A DNA stretch of 64,000 bases from Anthonomus grandis grandis (GCF_022605725.1 NC_065546.1:44822227-44886226); one strand, 5' to 3'; shown: positions 11,697 to 22,949, numbered from the stretch's first letter. Notes: generated from the letters alone by a model not told the origin. Numbers and translations: made by a program.

Positions 11697-13600
11697 AATC
11701 AAATCAAATCAAATTTCTTTATTTGCCCAATATATACATATACAAATTATACACAATCAATTTTACAACTATATACCATATAACCCGAGGACAAAAAGGA
11801 CTACAGCGCTACCATAGTGGCACAAAATAACACAAAATAAACAAATCATGTGCATTTGTGCGCGGTAACCCTGTATCACCTAAACTATGCATAAATAAGT
11901 CAATAAGATTTTCAATGAAACAGCAGATGGCAGAAAAAAAGGGCGAAAGGCGTGCGCGAGACAAAACAAGGGCAGCTAACAGTAAATATATTAATTTTAA
12001 TTCCTATCTTATTTTATTTTTTCGGAAGAAATGTAGGTTATTTTTGCTTATTAATAAGAAATTGCTTAGCGTATTTTAGGAGTCTTTTTATAAGTAAATT
12101 CCTTTACTTTATCTGGTAAATCATTCCACAATTTACACCCTATAAATGTAAAAGATTTCTGAAAAGCTGTAGTGCGATGTTGAGGTACCCTGTATTTATT
12201 AACAAATCTTGTATGATGCTGATGTAAAAATTGATTAAATAACGCTGCAAAGTATGAGGGTTGTCCAGTTTTTAAGATTCTATCTAAAAAAGTATAAAAA
12301 TAAAGTTTTCTACGGTAACTCATATTAAGGATATTTTTATTATTTAAATGAGGTTTAATATGTTCTCTAAATGGAATATTGTAAGAAAAACACATACAGC
12401 TGTTTTGTATTTTTTGTATTTGGTGTGCTAATTGCATCGTCAAAGATGAACCATAAACCACATCACCGTAGTCGAATAGCGATAATATTAAACTATCACA
12501 TAATTGATACTTTATTTTGGATGGTAGCTATTTTTTTAAATAATTAAGTTTTTTCAATCTGATATAAGCAATTTTTAATTTATTATGAATATGTGCTTGA
12601 AATGTTAGCCAATCATCAAAAAGTATACCCAAATTTTTCACCTCTGAAACTGAGGCCAAAGGCATATTATCTATTTGTGGACCAAATAATTGCCTAATTC
12701 TTTCAATCTGATATTTAGCATTAAAACATAGCATACAGGATTTAGAGGAATTCAGTTTTAAATTATGATCATCGGAGATTTTTTTAAAATTATTCAAGTC
12801 CGTGTTAAATTTGTCAATATTTTCGTTTACATAATCTAAAAAAAATTAAGTGTATATTTGAGAATCATCAGCATATTGTTGAATTTTCGAGTTTTCAATA
12901 GAATTGCTCATATCTGCAACATATATGGAAAACAACAGAGGGCCCAAAATTGAGCCTTGAGGCACACCTGTGGCAATTGGTACAAATTCAGATCGAACGC
13001 TTTGAAAATCTCTCACAATTTCCACACAAAAGGATCTATCTACTAAATAAAAATTTTATAGAATTATCAGAAAGTCCATAGTAATGAAGCTTGGCTAATA
13101 GCATATTGTGGCTAATCGTATCGAATGCTTCGCTGAAATCGAGAAATGTCAGGCAAGTTATTAGTTTCTTATCTTCACTGTGACGAATATCATTTAAAAG
13201 ATTAACTAAATAAGTAGAGGTGCTGTATTCAGATCGGAATCCTGATCGGCACGATGGGATAAAATTTGACGTATTTAGGAAGTCGTACAATTGTTTATTA
13301 ATATGTTTTTCAAGAAGTTTAGAAACTACCGAAAGAATACTGATCGGTCTTAGATCCTTTAGTCCTTTAGGATTCGTATTTTTAGCTAGCGGTTTCACGA
13401 TTGCTTGTTTCCATGAAAATGGAAAATAACTTTCTAAAATACAGGAATTTATTATATTTAATAAGGGTGGAATGTAGTATGGCAAGCAAAGTTTAATATC
13501 CCTCACAGATATACCATCATCATCAATTGCCCCAGTGGATATATACGATTCGTAATTTTTAACAGGGAATTCTCTCAGGGAATCTTTAACAGGGATAAGT
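11697..13600 (-). mobile_element. CR1/jockey-type LINE, 5'-truncated, minus strand
   Basis: The 3' end lies at the low-coordinate side. On the minus strand it reads AATAAAGAAA followed by a (TTTGA)n tail, so termination at a short microsatellite is visible. The 5' end is truncated near 13,600, just upstream of the RT domain, and abuts another LINE in opposite orientation. About 370 bp of 3' untranslated sequence separates the last coding block from the tail. The element contains RT and C-terminal regions but no endonuclease and no ORF1, a typical dead-on-arrival insertion. Confidence 0.82.
12066..13560 (-). pseudogene. Broken reverse transcriptase of a CR1/jockey-type LINE
   Basis: This would copy the element's RNA at a nicked target. 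RT blocks in order are DGISVRDIKLC, LKDLRPISILSVVSKLLEK, SGFRSEYSTSTYLVNLL, LTFLDFSEAFDTISH, GVPQGSILGPLLFSIYVADM and QQYADDSQIY, with the YADD catalytic box at about 12,865-12,885. The thumb follows (VKNLGILFDDWLTFQ), then the C-terminal block SFTFIGCKLWNDLPDKVKE. At least two frame disruptions split it, near 12,800-13,040 and 12,465-12,527. The catalytic aspartates survive, but the protein cannot be made in one frame. Confidence 0.85.
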
Positions 13601-15076
13601 TGTCGAAAAACAAGAAGTCCATGAAATACTACTTAATTTTAAAAAAAAATCTGTCGGTTCTGACTACATTTCTCTGCGTATGCTTAAATATTGTATCCCT
13701 CACATTGAAATCTGTATAGTGCATATTATTAATTGCTGTTTTATAAAGCTAAGAAATATTTTCCTCCTATTTGGAAAAATGCAAAGGGCATACCTTTACC
13801 TAAATCTAACGATCCAAAAAACTTTTCCGACTTACGTATAATAAGTATTTTACCTACCTTATCAAAAGCATTTGAAAAGGTTCTATACCAGCAAATCTTA
13901 AAATTCTGCAATGACAACGAAATTATACCAGTTAGCCAATGTGGGTTCCGACAAGGTTTCAGCACCTCAATTGCTTTGGCAAAAGTAACTAATGATATCT
14001 TCGAGGCTTATGATAAGGGATTTGCAATTCTGCTTATTTTGTTAGACTATTCGAAGGCATTTGATAGATTAAATCATCAGCTACTTATTGCTAAACTTAA
14101 ATATTATGGTTTCGTATCGTCAGCATTACCATTAGTAAAGTATTATCTATGAGAAAGAACCCAGAGCATATTTTATAAGGTATATATATATAATCCGATA
14201 GGATTGATATTTTAACTGGAGTCCCACAAGGATCTATTTTGGGCCCACTGTTATTTATAATTTATACGTCTGACTTACTCGCTTCCTTAAAACATTGTAA
14301 AAAGGTTACCTATGCTGATGACACACAACTGTACATTTAATTTAAACCTGATGAATATAGAATTGTTAATGACTTAGTAAATCAAGAATTAGACATTATT
14401 CAGCATTTGTCAACTGAGCATAATCTAACATTAAACTCTTCTAAATCTAACGTAATGTTATTTGCAAATTAAAAAAAATCAGTATTTCTAAAGAATAATA
14501 TTAATATTTCTATTAATCAAGTGCCACTTAACTTTTTTGAGGTGTTAAAACTTCTTTACGCAAATCGTAAATATCTCAATACAAATCTTCGCAAAAATGC
14601 TATCTGAATTACTAGTACTATCAAGATTCAACTATTGTGATTTTATTTGCTTTCCATGTCTTACTTATCTTGAAAAAAATAAGATACAAGTCATGCAAAA
14701 TACCTGTTGCAGACTGATATTTGGCTTGAGTAGACCTGATCATATATCACGTAAAGTTAACCAGCTTAAATGGCTCAGAATGGAAAATCGTTGGAGACTT
14801 CATTTGGATAGTTTTTTACATAAGACCACGAATTTATCAATAAATAGAACTCAGTTAGATTGTCTTTTTCTTACTAGGTCTACAGTTCATAATATTAACA
14901 TTAGGCGCAAACATAAATACACGTTTACCAAATTCCATACTTCCGTTTTTAGAAAAACGTTTGCGTATAATTCAATTACTTTGCTTAACTTATTACCTGA
15001 AAACATGAAGTCTTTCAACATTTTAAAGTTTAAATATAAACTTAGAGAAATTTTATTTGCTGAACAACTTGGCTAA
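13600..15076 (+). pseudogene. Broken LINE reverse transcriptase, plus strand
   Basis: Visible RT blocks are SVGSDYISLRMLKYC, IWKNAKGIPLPKS, FSDLRIISILPTLSKAFEK, QCGFRQGFSTSIALAKV, LLDYSKAFDRLNHQ, GVPQGSILGPLLFIIYTSDLL and VTYADDTQLY (about 14,300-14,335). A final frame at 14,597-15,076 contains YLEKNKIQVMQNTCCRLIF, SVFRKTFAYNSITLLNLLPENMKS and a stop. Frame breaks occur near 14,150-14,215 and there are stops at about 14,338 and 14,470. The YADD box is intact. The position 4 residue in RIISILP (usually RPIS) is changed. Confidence 0.85.
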
Positions 15077-15510
15077 AATAAAAGTTTTTTTTTTCTTTAA
15101 TTTCTCAAAGCTTTAACTGACTGTTAACATTATTTGGATAACATGATTCGATAATTATGTTTCTGTTGCCATCAAAATAAAAATAAAAGTAAAAAAGAAA
15201 AAGGAAGGAAAAAAAGGGAAAAAAAGGAAAAAGTGAAATTAAAAAAATTTAAAAATTGTGATGATTATTATTTTTACTTTTTTACAATGGTGAAATGTGT
15301 TTTAAAATGTTATTAGGTTAGCTAGTAGAAGGGTACCTGTATTTTTCTGTCTTTTTTTTTGAATGTGTGTATTTTATCTAATAATAAGTTTTTTATAAGA
15401 TTGTTTCTATTCTTCTCAATTTTTGTGGTTAAGTAGAATAGCAGTGTTGCTAGACTTCGCCATAAACTTGTATAGTTTTTCCAATAAAGGCCAGATTTAT
15501 TTATTTATAT
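13600..15510 (+). mobile_element. CR1/jockey-type LINE, 5'-truncated, plus strand
   Basis: It starts near 13,590-13,610, directly against the minus-strand LINE. It runs through RT and C-terminal blocks to a 3' end reading AATAAAGGCCAG followed by a (TTTA)n tail at about 15,483-15,510. The ~400 bp 3' untranslated region carries an A/G-rich tract at 15,175-15,245. Protein similarity to the adjacent element is clear but moderate, so these are two families of one clade and not an inverted duplication. Confidence 0.82.
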
Positions 15511-16804
15511 CTTATGACGTTTTCGACTAGCTGTACTAAGCGGCACTCAATGCGAACTCGAACAGAATTACAATTTCGACTGGTAGAAACCAAGAAAGAG
15601 CACTATTGAGTGCGTGTTCGACTTGCTTTGCACTGACCCGGGCGAATTGGTTTTTTTGTTCGGCTGCATCAGAGCAAATTCGTAAACTAGCACTTAGTGC
15701 AATTATTTTGGAACTGTCTCATAAGGTAGGTTCTGTGTAACCTAACCTCAAATCCACACAGCCGAACAGCTCTTAGAATGGGTACTTGATTGGAGAGAAT
15801 TGAAGGAGGTTTGGTTTTTCGAATTTCCCTTTCGAGCTTGTTCTACCGCTGTGCCAATGCAACTATGTATACGAGCAGTTGCTCCCCCCTCGAGAGTATT
15901 CGAATAGAAATCGTGCAGCCCAGTCGAAATCGTCATTACATTCTATCCTGAGTTCTAAACGTCGGATGATGGTTGAATTTCATCTCGCAAATCTGAATTG
16001 CTGTTTTAATTTCCATCAACATTTGTTTCTTCTTCCTCATATGTTTCTGACTCAGCAGCTGCTTCTATTGATTCATTCGTTGCTAGTTTTTTTTCACCTT
16101 TTTGTGATGCGAACTTCAAGTAAATATTTATTTTTCAGTAGTCGACAGTAATTGCATCTGGTATTTAATTTTTTGTAAAGTAACTAAATTAACAGGAGAA
16201 AAAAGTTTCATTGGAAAAGTTATTGATTGAAGCGAATGTGAAAATAATTCAATAAAAAATTATTCCTTAAAAAATTATTTCCATAAAAACTGAATGCATT
16301 TTTACTAACCAATATTCAAAAAAATTTTTTTTTTATATTTATTAAGTTTTAATATTTAGATATATCTTGCATTATTAACAAAAAAAAAATGTTACAACGA
16401 TGATTTACCATTTCCTGGATCATTAAAGCAGATGTTTTAGATGCTCCAGTTAATTCCATAATTCGATTATTTGTTAGTTATTAACTACATAAAACTCGAT
16501 TTTTTGTTTTTGCTTCTATTATTAAAGCCCAGTTATTTGGCTATAACTCAAAAAAAATTAAGATATCATTAAATCGAAACGAATAAAGATATTGGTATGT
16601 GGTTTTTGCTAAATCACTACAAAAGTCCATTCAGAGAGCTGAAAAGTATCTTCCATATGACACCTTGATCAATAAAATTGGTTAAGAACAGTACGAGATA
16701 TAGCGATTTTTTGGCTTAAACCGAATCGATAGAAAATTTAATAATTTTGGTCAAATTTTAAATTTATATTTTATTTTGAAAGTTGCGGCCGCTTTGCAAA
16801 GTTG
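15511..16804. other. Spacer with a possible ~380 bp inverted-repeat element
   Basis: About 15,560-15,945 is more GC-rich than the flanks. It is bracketed by related inverted words: GAATTACAATTTCGACTGG at 15,565-15,583 and CCAGTCGAAATCGTCATTAC at about 15,919-15,938. An inner pair TGTTCGGCTG / CAGCCGAACA lies near 15,658 and 15,760. This could be a small nonautonomous DNA element, but no target duplication is clear. The rest (15,950-16,800) is AT-rich with no gene I can support. Confidence 0.35.
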
Positions 16805-19315
16805 AAAATCTTTTTGTATGTTTGAGGTTGTAACAGTAAGATTCATGCTTTTTATAAACCTGTATGTAAGGGCAAGTATGATGTGGTCGCAACAACTGAA
16901 GCTGCAGAATGTTGTCTACGACAGGAAGTTGTTTTACAGTGAATACACTATATATCGCAAAGACAGGAAATTGAAGGGTATAGTAGTCGCCCGTAGGGTG
17001 GAATAATGCTTGGTGTGCTGAATGGTCTATGTTCAATCAAAGTTGATCTCATGAACCTGAAGAATCAGATTCCATGGGTGAATGTTGTTTGCTGCAATAT
17101 TAGTGTTTCGAACTCTAGGTTTCTTTTTACATTTGCTATTCTTGGGCCACCTAATTCTCCAATTGAATATTACAGGTTTTTATGTGACTATATCTTTGTT
17201 CTTAACTGTGTACAAAATCAGAAAGACTTAATCATGGGTGATTTTAATATTAATATTATAATTCTAGAGTCAACTGTTGATATCAAGGTGGTATTACTGC
17301 ATGACTTCTTGGCATTTTCTGATCTGTGTCAATTTAATAATATTCGTATAATACAAGGTAATATCCTTGATCTGATACTTGCTAATCTCTCATGCACTGT
17401 TGATGGTGGTGTTTCACTTGTCTTGGAGGATGCTTACCATCCTTCGATTGCTACATCATTTGGAGTAGAGTACCGAAAAGAATTGCAACTTTAAATCAAC
17501 TATAATTTAGCTGAGACTTTAGAAGGTTATTGTAATTTAAGGTTATGGTAATTAATATCTTAAGGTAATTTAGTGGAAAATAGAAGGGCTAACTTTTCCA
17601 TGTAATATCAGTATATCTCTGAGGTTCATTCAATTTCCTTCATGAATTTGATGATGTTAATGAAGCCGGTTTTAATTTCTATGGTGTTTTGGAGTTATAG
17701 ACGTCGAAATAATAAATATCACTATCCCAGCTGGTATAATGCCCAAATTATACCAGCTCTTAAGGAAAAGTTTAAGTAGGTGAAAAAGAATTAAATTATT
17801 AGCTGACTATAATGCTTATAAAGCCCTCAGGGCATCCATTAAGTCTTATATTGATGTAGCGTATAGGGTTTATGTAAGAAATACTTAAAATTCTATACAT
17901 CATAATTCCAAAAAATTTTGGAAATTTATACAAGCAAGAAACACATCTAGAATCCCCAATATTGCAAATTGTTAATACTTTTGCAACCTTCTTTAGTAGC
18001 GTCTTTAACAGCTCTACTTTAGCTGCTGATTTCAGGCAAGTTCAATTTACTTCTCAAAATATTCATATCTATGAATTAAATCAATTGCAAGAAAAAAGCG
18101 AAAAATTGCCCTTTATATAAGTTGGTTTTCATAAACATCTAGTAGAGTTTTTCAATTACTACTTAGTAAATAAACTGAAATTTGTGGAATTTAAAGGGTT
18201 TAGATTGCCTCAAATGGCACTCTCCAGGAAAACAACCTTGCTCCATTTTTTTTTCATTATAAATGACATTTTTACGAGTATCAGCAGTGAGTTTCTCCTG
18301 TTTGCGGATAGCATGAAGGTTTTATTAGGACAAGTCATGAACGCATGCTGCAGCTGCATGCGTTCAGGACTTGTTAGGGCTTATGGATAATTGCTGCATG
18401 GCTGATCTTGATAGGGCTTATGGAGGGTGTGAAGTTAACAGACTCCGACTTAATCTTCAGAAATTTAAGAAGATGTCAATTTCCTTGCTCAAAGATGAAA
18501 TTGATTTTGGTTACGTAATAAATCATACCATACTTCCAAATTGTGACTCTGTTTATGGGGGTCTGTGTTGATAAAAAGCTTATCTTCAATACTCATGTAT
18601 ATACCATCATAAAATCTTTTTTAAAGACCCTAGGCTTCATTAAACTATTTTCTAATTCTGGTTCAGTATGATTTTATTTAATTCCCTAGTAAAATCATGT
18701 CTACTCTATGCTTCTCTATTATGGCTTCTCTACTATATCTCTCTTCTTCTATATTTCCTAATTATGCAGTGCATACTCACAAGCTCGAAGCAGTTCAACG
18801 AAAACTCTACAAATATATTAGTTTTAGACTGGATGATGTATACCCTGAGAAAAGCTTCAGTCAGCAGTTATTGCTTTCAAGATTTGATGCACTATCTTTT
18901 CAGAAATTTGCTGTTTATGGACTTTGGTGTTTTTATTTAAAGTATGCAGCAATCGAATTGATGGCTCAGATCTCTTATCAGCTTTGAATTTTGCTGTTCT
19001 CTATATTCATACAAGAAAACACAGTGTATTTTATCTTGATACTTATGGCACCAAGTTGGCCAAAAAAGGGCCCATATAGAACATGCAAGTGTTTCAATGA
19101 TGTTCAGTTACGGATTGATATTGACCTGTTTGGCATGACCTGAATAATTTCAAATCTGTTATATAAGATTGAATTAGATTGTTATTTCTTTAAGTATTTA
19201 ATATATTACCTACTATTCGTTTTATATTGCACCAGTTATTGAGTTTGATATTGTAATTTGTGACATTACCAAATTTATACACTATTAGGATTTGTCTTCT
19301 GTTGGACAATAAAAC
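16805..19315 (+). pseudogene. Decayed endonuclease/RT LINE (jockey-like)
   Basis: Endonuclease-domain blocks appear first: YSEYTIYRKDRKLKG (near 16,940), FTFAILGPPNSPIEYYRFL, DLIMGDFNINI (about 17,225-17,257, the GDFN motif) and LDLILANL. The linker RRNNKYHYPSWYNAQIIPAL follows at about 17,705. Most of the RT palm is missing. What remains is FLLFADSMKVLL (18,295-18,330), where FADD has become FADS, then EVNRLRLNLQKFKKM and a C-terminal block with LVKSCLLYASLLW and VQRKLYKYISFRLDD, split over frames at 18,660-18,990. A tail like GGACAATAAAACTTGGG marks the probable 3' end. Many stops and a large internal deletion make it inactive. Confidence 0.75.
18330..18374. repeat. Short near-perfect palindrome inside the LINE remnant
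   Basis: ACAAGTCATGAACGCATG on the left is mirrored by CATGCGTTCAGGACTTGT on the right, around a CTGCAG-type centre. The arms are about 21 bp with one or two mismatches. It sits just after the degenerate FADS motif of the RT remnant and coincides with a local duplication in the protein reading (two versions of a LVRAYG/LDRAYG-like word). It probably arose by a small inverted duplication. Confidence 0.75.
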
Positions 19316-19421
19316 TTGGGAATTTTATAGTTTGGACAATTTTTTGTTGCCACTTGTGTTATGCATTTTTTTCCCAACTGGCTGAGATCAAGGGTTCTTG
19401 AGATAAAGATAGTGTACTATA

Positions 19422-19963
19422 CAGTGCTTTTCTTTGAAGTCCCCCCCCCATTTATTTTTTGAACGGGTCAAAAAAATTGAGGTAACACAAGATTTCTATT
19501 TAATGCATTTATTCAAGATGGCCCTTTTGTGTTATTTTGACCTTTAGAACTGTCGTTTTTATGTCAAAATAAAATAGTGACGCATTTATTTTCGTACACT
19601 GATTTTTACCTATTCAAAAATTATAAAAATATAAAACGTTAAAATAAAAAAAAATACTTTTTTATTAGGCCGCCATTTTGAAACGAGTTAAGATATGGGC
19701 CTAATATTTCAGGATTATAAAGTATAAAGTATAAAAGTTATAAAGTACTCATTGAGACCTTTAAAATGAGGTACCACACGACCCCCCTTTCTATTTAAAA
19801 TTTTTTCTCAAGATGTCGCCCAGCCGCCATCTTGAAATTTACAACTACCTAGTTTACAGTGAAAAATAGTATCTATAGACCAATTTACTTATGCCAAGTT
19901 TCAAAAAAATTTTTTGACCCGTTCAAAAAATAAATGGGGGGGGGACTTCAAAGAAAAGCACTG
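19422..19963. mobile_element. 542 bp MITE with ~53 bp terminal inverted repeats
   Basis: The left end CAGTGCTTTTCTTTGAAG at 19,422 continues through a C run to ATTTATTTTTTGAACGGG. The right end at 19,911-19,963 is its reverse complement, ending CTTCAAAGAAAAGCACTG. TA dinucleotides flank it at 19,420-19,421 and 19,964-19,965, as expected for a Tc1/mariner-type target duplication. No transposase frame is present. The termini begin with CAGTGC, as do those of the neighbouring autonomous-type element, which suggests related transposases. Confidence 0.9.
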
Positions 19964-19965
19964 TA

Positions 19966-20243
19966 CAGTGCATCCGTAAAGTAGCGGATAAATTCAATGA
20001 ACATGAGATAAACCGTTTCTAAAAAATGCTCGAACCTGTCGATTTTAATATTTGGTTTAGGGTTTTTCTATGTAGTCATTAATATGTTTTTTAAATGGAA
20101 AACACCATTTTTTAATGTAGATTCAGAAAGAACGCATTTTTTACAAAAAATATGGTACAAATGATAAGTGATTACATAAGCAATTTTGAACGAAAAATGA
20201 TGATAAAATGTAAAATTAAAGAAATACCTATCTAAATTAAATG
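19966..20243. repeat. Left terminal inverted repeat of the mariner-like element
   Basis: It pairs with 21,518-21,832 in inverted orientation. Near the inner edge both arms read TTAATTTAGATAGGTAT or its complement. Further out they share CGTTCAAAATTGCTTATGTA or its complement. The match extends through the transposase stop codon region. Confidence 0.88.
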
Positions 20244-21325
20244 TTCGAATTGAGCACCGTTAACAATCTGACAATAACCAAGGCGATTTAAAAATTCTTT
20301 TTGAACATGGTCAATGGTATCTGGTATAATATTTCTAATTTTCTGGCGTATTTGTTTTTTTAAATCTTCTAAACTCGCTGGTTTAGTGACATAAACTTTA
20401 CTTTTTAAGTATCCCCATAAAAAGTAATCGAGAATTAAATCTGGCGATCTAGCTGGCCACTTAATGAACCCTCGTCTACCTATCCAACGATTTGGAAAAA
20501 CTTAATCTAGATAATTGCGAACGGGTAAAGCATAGTGCGACGGGACTCCATCTTGCTGAAAAAAAGATCACGTTGGTGCTTGTCGGGTTCTTCCAAATCC
20601 GGATACAAAGTTATCAGAGCGAGGATAAGATCATTTTGAAAAAATTCAAAATATCTGTCACCAGTAAGAGTGTCATTCAAAAAGGTAAGGTCCTAAAACT
20701 CTTTCTTCCACTACACCGCACCACACATTGACTTTTTGAGGGTGTTGTGTATGACATTCTGTGATCCAATTAGGGTTTTTGGTCGCTCAGTATCGACAAT
20801 TCTGTCTGTTCACATGGTCGTTTAGAGTAAACGTTGCTTCGTCAGAAAATATTATCCGGTTTATAAAATTATTGTTATCATTACATAATTGCTGCATTTG
20901 CTCACAAAATTCATTTCGGCGATCAAAATCATCTTCCGATAGCTCTTGAAGTAAGAATATTTTATGAGGGTGGTTACTTTACTTTTTTCAATATGCAAAA
21001 AATATGCACAGTAGATCGCGATAAATTAACATTAGAAGCCGTGCCTGTGATTGTGGCTTTGGGATTATCTTGGACCGTTAACAGAACGTTAATCTCATCT
21101 TCTTCATTTATTGAACCCGGACCAGCTTTTTGAGTATCCTGAATATGCCCGAATTCATGAAACTTAGTTGTTAACTCTTGCTTACCATGCGCTTTGGCTA
21201 ATAGGTGACCGATCAGGATAAGTTGCATTAAAAAACTGAACCACTTCCTTTTGAGCACGCGACATATCTCTGAAACTAATCATGCACAAGATTTCGGTTC
21301 TTTCACGTTGGATTAATTTTTTCAT
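20232..21325 (-). pseudogene. Broken DDE transposase (Tc1/mariner superfamily, DUF4817-like N-terminus)
   Basis: The likely start is at 21,323-21,325 (MKKLIQRERTEILCMISF) and the stop at 20,232-20,234. The helix-turn-helix region reads KATITGTASNVNLSRSTVH (about 21,010-21,065). Catalytic blocks follow: IIFSDEATFTLNDHV (first Asp), FQQDGVPSHYALPVRNYL (second Asp), RWIGRRGFIKWPARSPDL (third Asp), then DYFLWGYLKSKVYVTKPASL. By my count 36 residues lie between the second and third Asp. The C-terminus ends RLGYCQIVNGAQFEHLI. At least two frameshifts and in-frame stops disrupt it, including a stop after VRNYLD. The ~1.09 kb span fits a full-length ~360-residue enzyme. All three Asp codons survive. 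Confidence 0.9.
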
Positions 21326-21517
21326 ATTTCATACAATAACAGGAGGTAATAAAGTGTAGTAACTAATAAAACGCAGGATGACACTGCTTTCGCCTCTTAA
21401 AAAGAATAAACACCACTTGCAAATGTAAAAATACTTCAAATAGTTGCACCAAAATACATTCACTTTTTGACACTGACAACAACAACGTCAACAACAACTA
21501 AAAAACCAAAACACCAA

Positions 21518-21832
21518 CATTTAATTTAGATAGGTATTAATTTTACATTTTATCATCATTTTTCGTTCAAAATTGCTTATGTAACCACTATTTATTTGGA
21601 CAATATCCTTTGTAAAAAAATGGATTCTTTCTGATTCTGTATTAGAAAATGGTAGTTTCCATTTAAAAAACATATTGATAACGTCATATCTTTTTTTGAG
21701 TCACCCTGTATATTTAATTTTCACGTAGAAACACCCTAAACCCAATATTAAAATCGATGGGTTCGGGCATTTTTTTCAAAAACGATCTAATTCATTTTTA
21801 TTGAATTTATCCGCTACTTTACGGATGCACTG
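21518..21832. repeat. Right terminal inverted repeat of the mariner-like element
   Basis: This is the inverted partner of 19,966-20,243. It is longer because of extra bases around 21,680-21,730, including GAGTCACCCTGTATA, a word common at mariner-type termini that could mark a secondary insertion or remnant. Confidence 0.85.
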
Positions 21833-21999
21833 TAAATTAAAGGAAACATACTAAATAAACCAGACCATAACATTATGAGTGGCCAAAGGCCAGACACAAT
21901 AATATAGGACAATAATACAAAATTATTATAAAATATTTAATTAAATATTAAATGAAAAAAATACGGTTTTAAACGTAATTCCAAGCCAGATGGCAGCAC

Positions 22000-22309
22000 C
22001 ATCCAAGCCCAATTCTCTCACTCACTCACACACACAAGGGAAAACGAGCCGAGCAACAAACGAAGCGATTCCGGCGGAATTCCTGCAAGAATCTCGCTCG
22101 TCTTTACCCTCGGGGTTAGAGGGGGGGAGGAGGTCATGAATGGACGGCGCGACGTCATCGTCCGTCGGGACGTCAGGCGTCGCTTCTTCTTCTTCTTCAA
22201 CTTCTTCGCCGTCGTCCGCGTCTCCGCCGTCGGTGGACCATCCGAGTCCACATCGCATCCCCGCCCCTGCTGGTATTTAAACTGAAGACGCAACACTCCG
22301 TGCGAGTTC
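22000..22309 (+). promoter_or_regulatory. GC-rich candidate promoter of a host gene
   Basis: This is the most GC- and CpG-rich part of the window. Two GACGTCA words (22,151-22,157 and 22,169-22,175), which resemble ATF/CREB sites, lie 18 bp apart. A TATA-like TATTTAAA is at 22,274-22,281. A match to the arthropod initiator TCA[G/T]T[C/T] (TCATTT) is at 22,308-22,313, placing a possible start at 22,310. The TATA-to-start distance (about 36 bp) is slightly long. Minus-strand ORFs here (up to 112 codons) are low-complexity acidic or basic readings of GC-rich DNA and are probably not genes. Confidence 0.45.
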
Positions 22310-22620
22310 ATTTCTCGGCCGTCCCTTGTGCAAGAACTTAACATTGGGGACGCCAATTGACGCGGTGCGCGTTTTTTTTTTCAAACTTTGATATTAAAAT
22401 TAATTTTTTTTTCATTTTAACTTCTTATTTGGGGGAGTTTTATAGGGTATAAGTATCCCGAGTAAACGCGAAACGGACGTTCGAATTTTTACACATTTTT
22501 TTTTTATTTTTTGATTTTATTTGAAATTGGCCAAAGGACTGTCTTGTAACCCGTTTTGCTAAAGGAAGTTGGGCAAGTGTATTTGTTGGTGGTTTTTTTT
22601 TAGTTGCAGTTTGTTAAGAG
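22310..22620 (+). other. Candidate untranslated first exon ending at a strong splice donor
   Basis: Downstream of the promoter-like segment there is no long ORF. The sequence ends in GTTAAGAG followed by GTAAGGAG at 22,621, a close match to the 5' splice consensus AG|GTAAGT. I infer a noncoding first exon of an unidentified gene on the plus strand, whose later exons would lie outside or beyond recognition here. If so, the repeat-filled sequence downstream would be intron. Confidence 0.35.
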
Positions 22621-22949
22621 GTAAGGAGCTTGTGTTTCTCTGTGTGTGTACATGTGTACAGTTTTTATTGAAAATTAATTATTTTTTGGCCAAAAATACA
22701 ATTATTTAGTGAGTCTGATTCAGGTACTAGAGTATTTAAAAGACAACTCTAAATTTTCACATTATTTCAAAAGTTTAGTTAAAAAAAACAGATTGACAAA
22801 ATTTACGAAAAGGAGTAAAAAACATCGTAAAGAACCGTGCATCATCTTTATTAAAATTATGAGTTTTATGTATACTAATTATATTATAATACTGTAATAT
22901 TGCTAAGAGTTCTTTGGTTTGTTCCTTTAAAATTGCTCAATTTGGATTT

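Larger units (their letters stand above)
19966..21832 (-). mobile_element. Tc1/mariner-superfamily transposon with long inverted repeats
   Basis: The element begins CAGTGCATCCGTAAAGTAG at 19,966 and ends with the reverse complement CTACTTTACGGATGCACTG at 21,832. It is flanked by TA at 19,964-19,965 and 21,833-21,834. Inverted similarity continues far inside, giving termini of about 278 bp (left) and 315 bp (right). The right arm has an extra segment near 21,680-21,730. A broken transposase lies between on the minus strand. Total length (~1.87 kb) suits a full-length but inactivated copy. Confidence 0.93.

Noticed and set aside
15735..15755. AACCTAACCT word considered as telomeric (TTAGG)n
   Set aside because: There are only two units, not an array. 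Such words are common in insect noncoding DNA.
22018..22356. Minus-strand ORFs of 78 and 112 codons in the GC-rich island
   Set aside because: The composition is driven by GC-rich and (TTC)n DNA. There is no domain, the two frames overlap each other, and plus-strand promoter and donor signals explain the region better.
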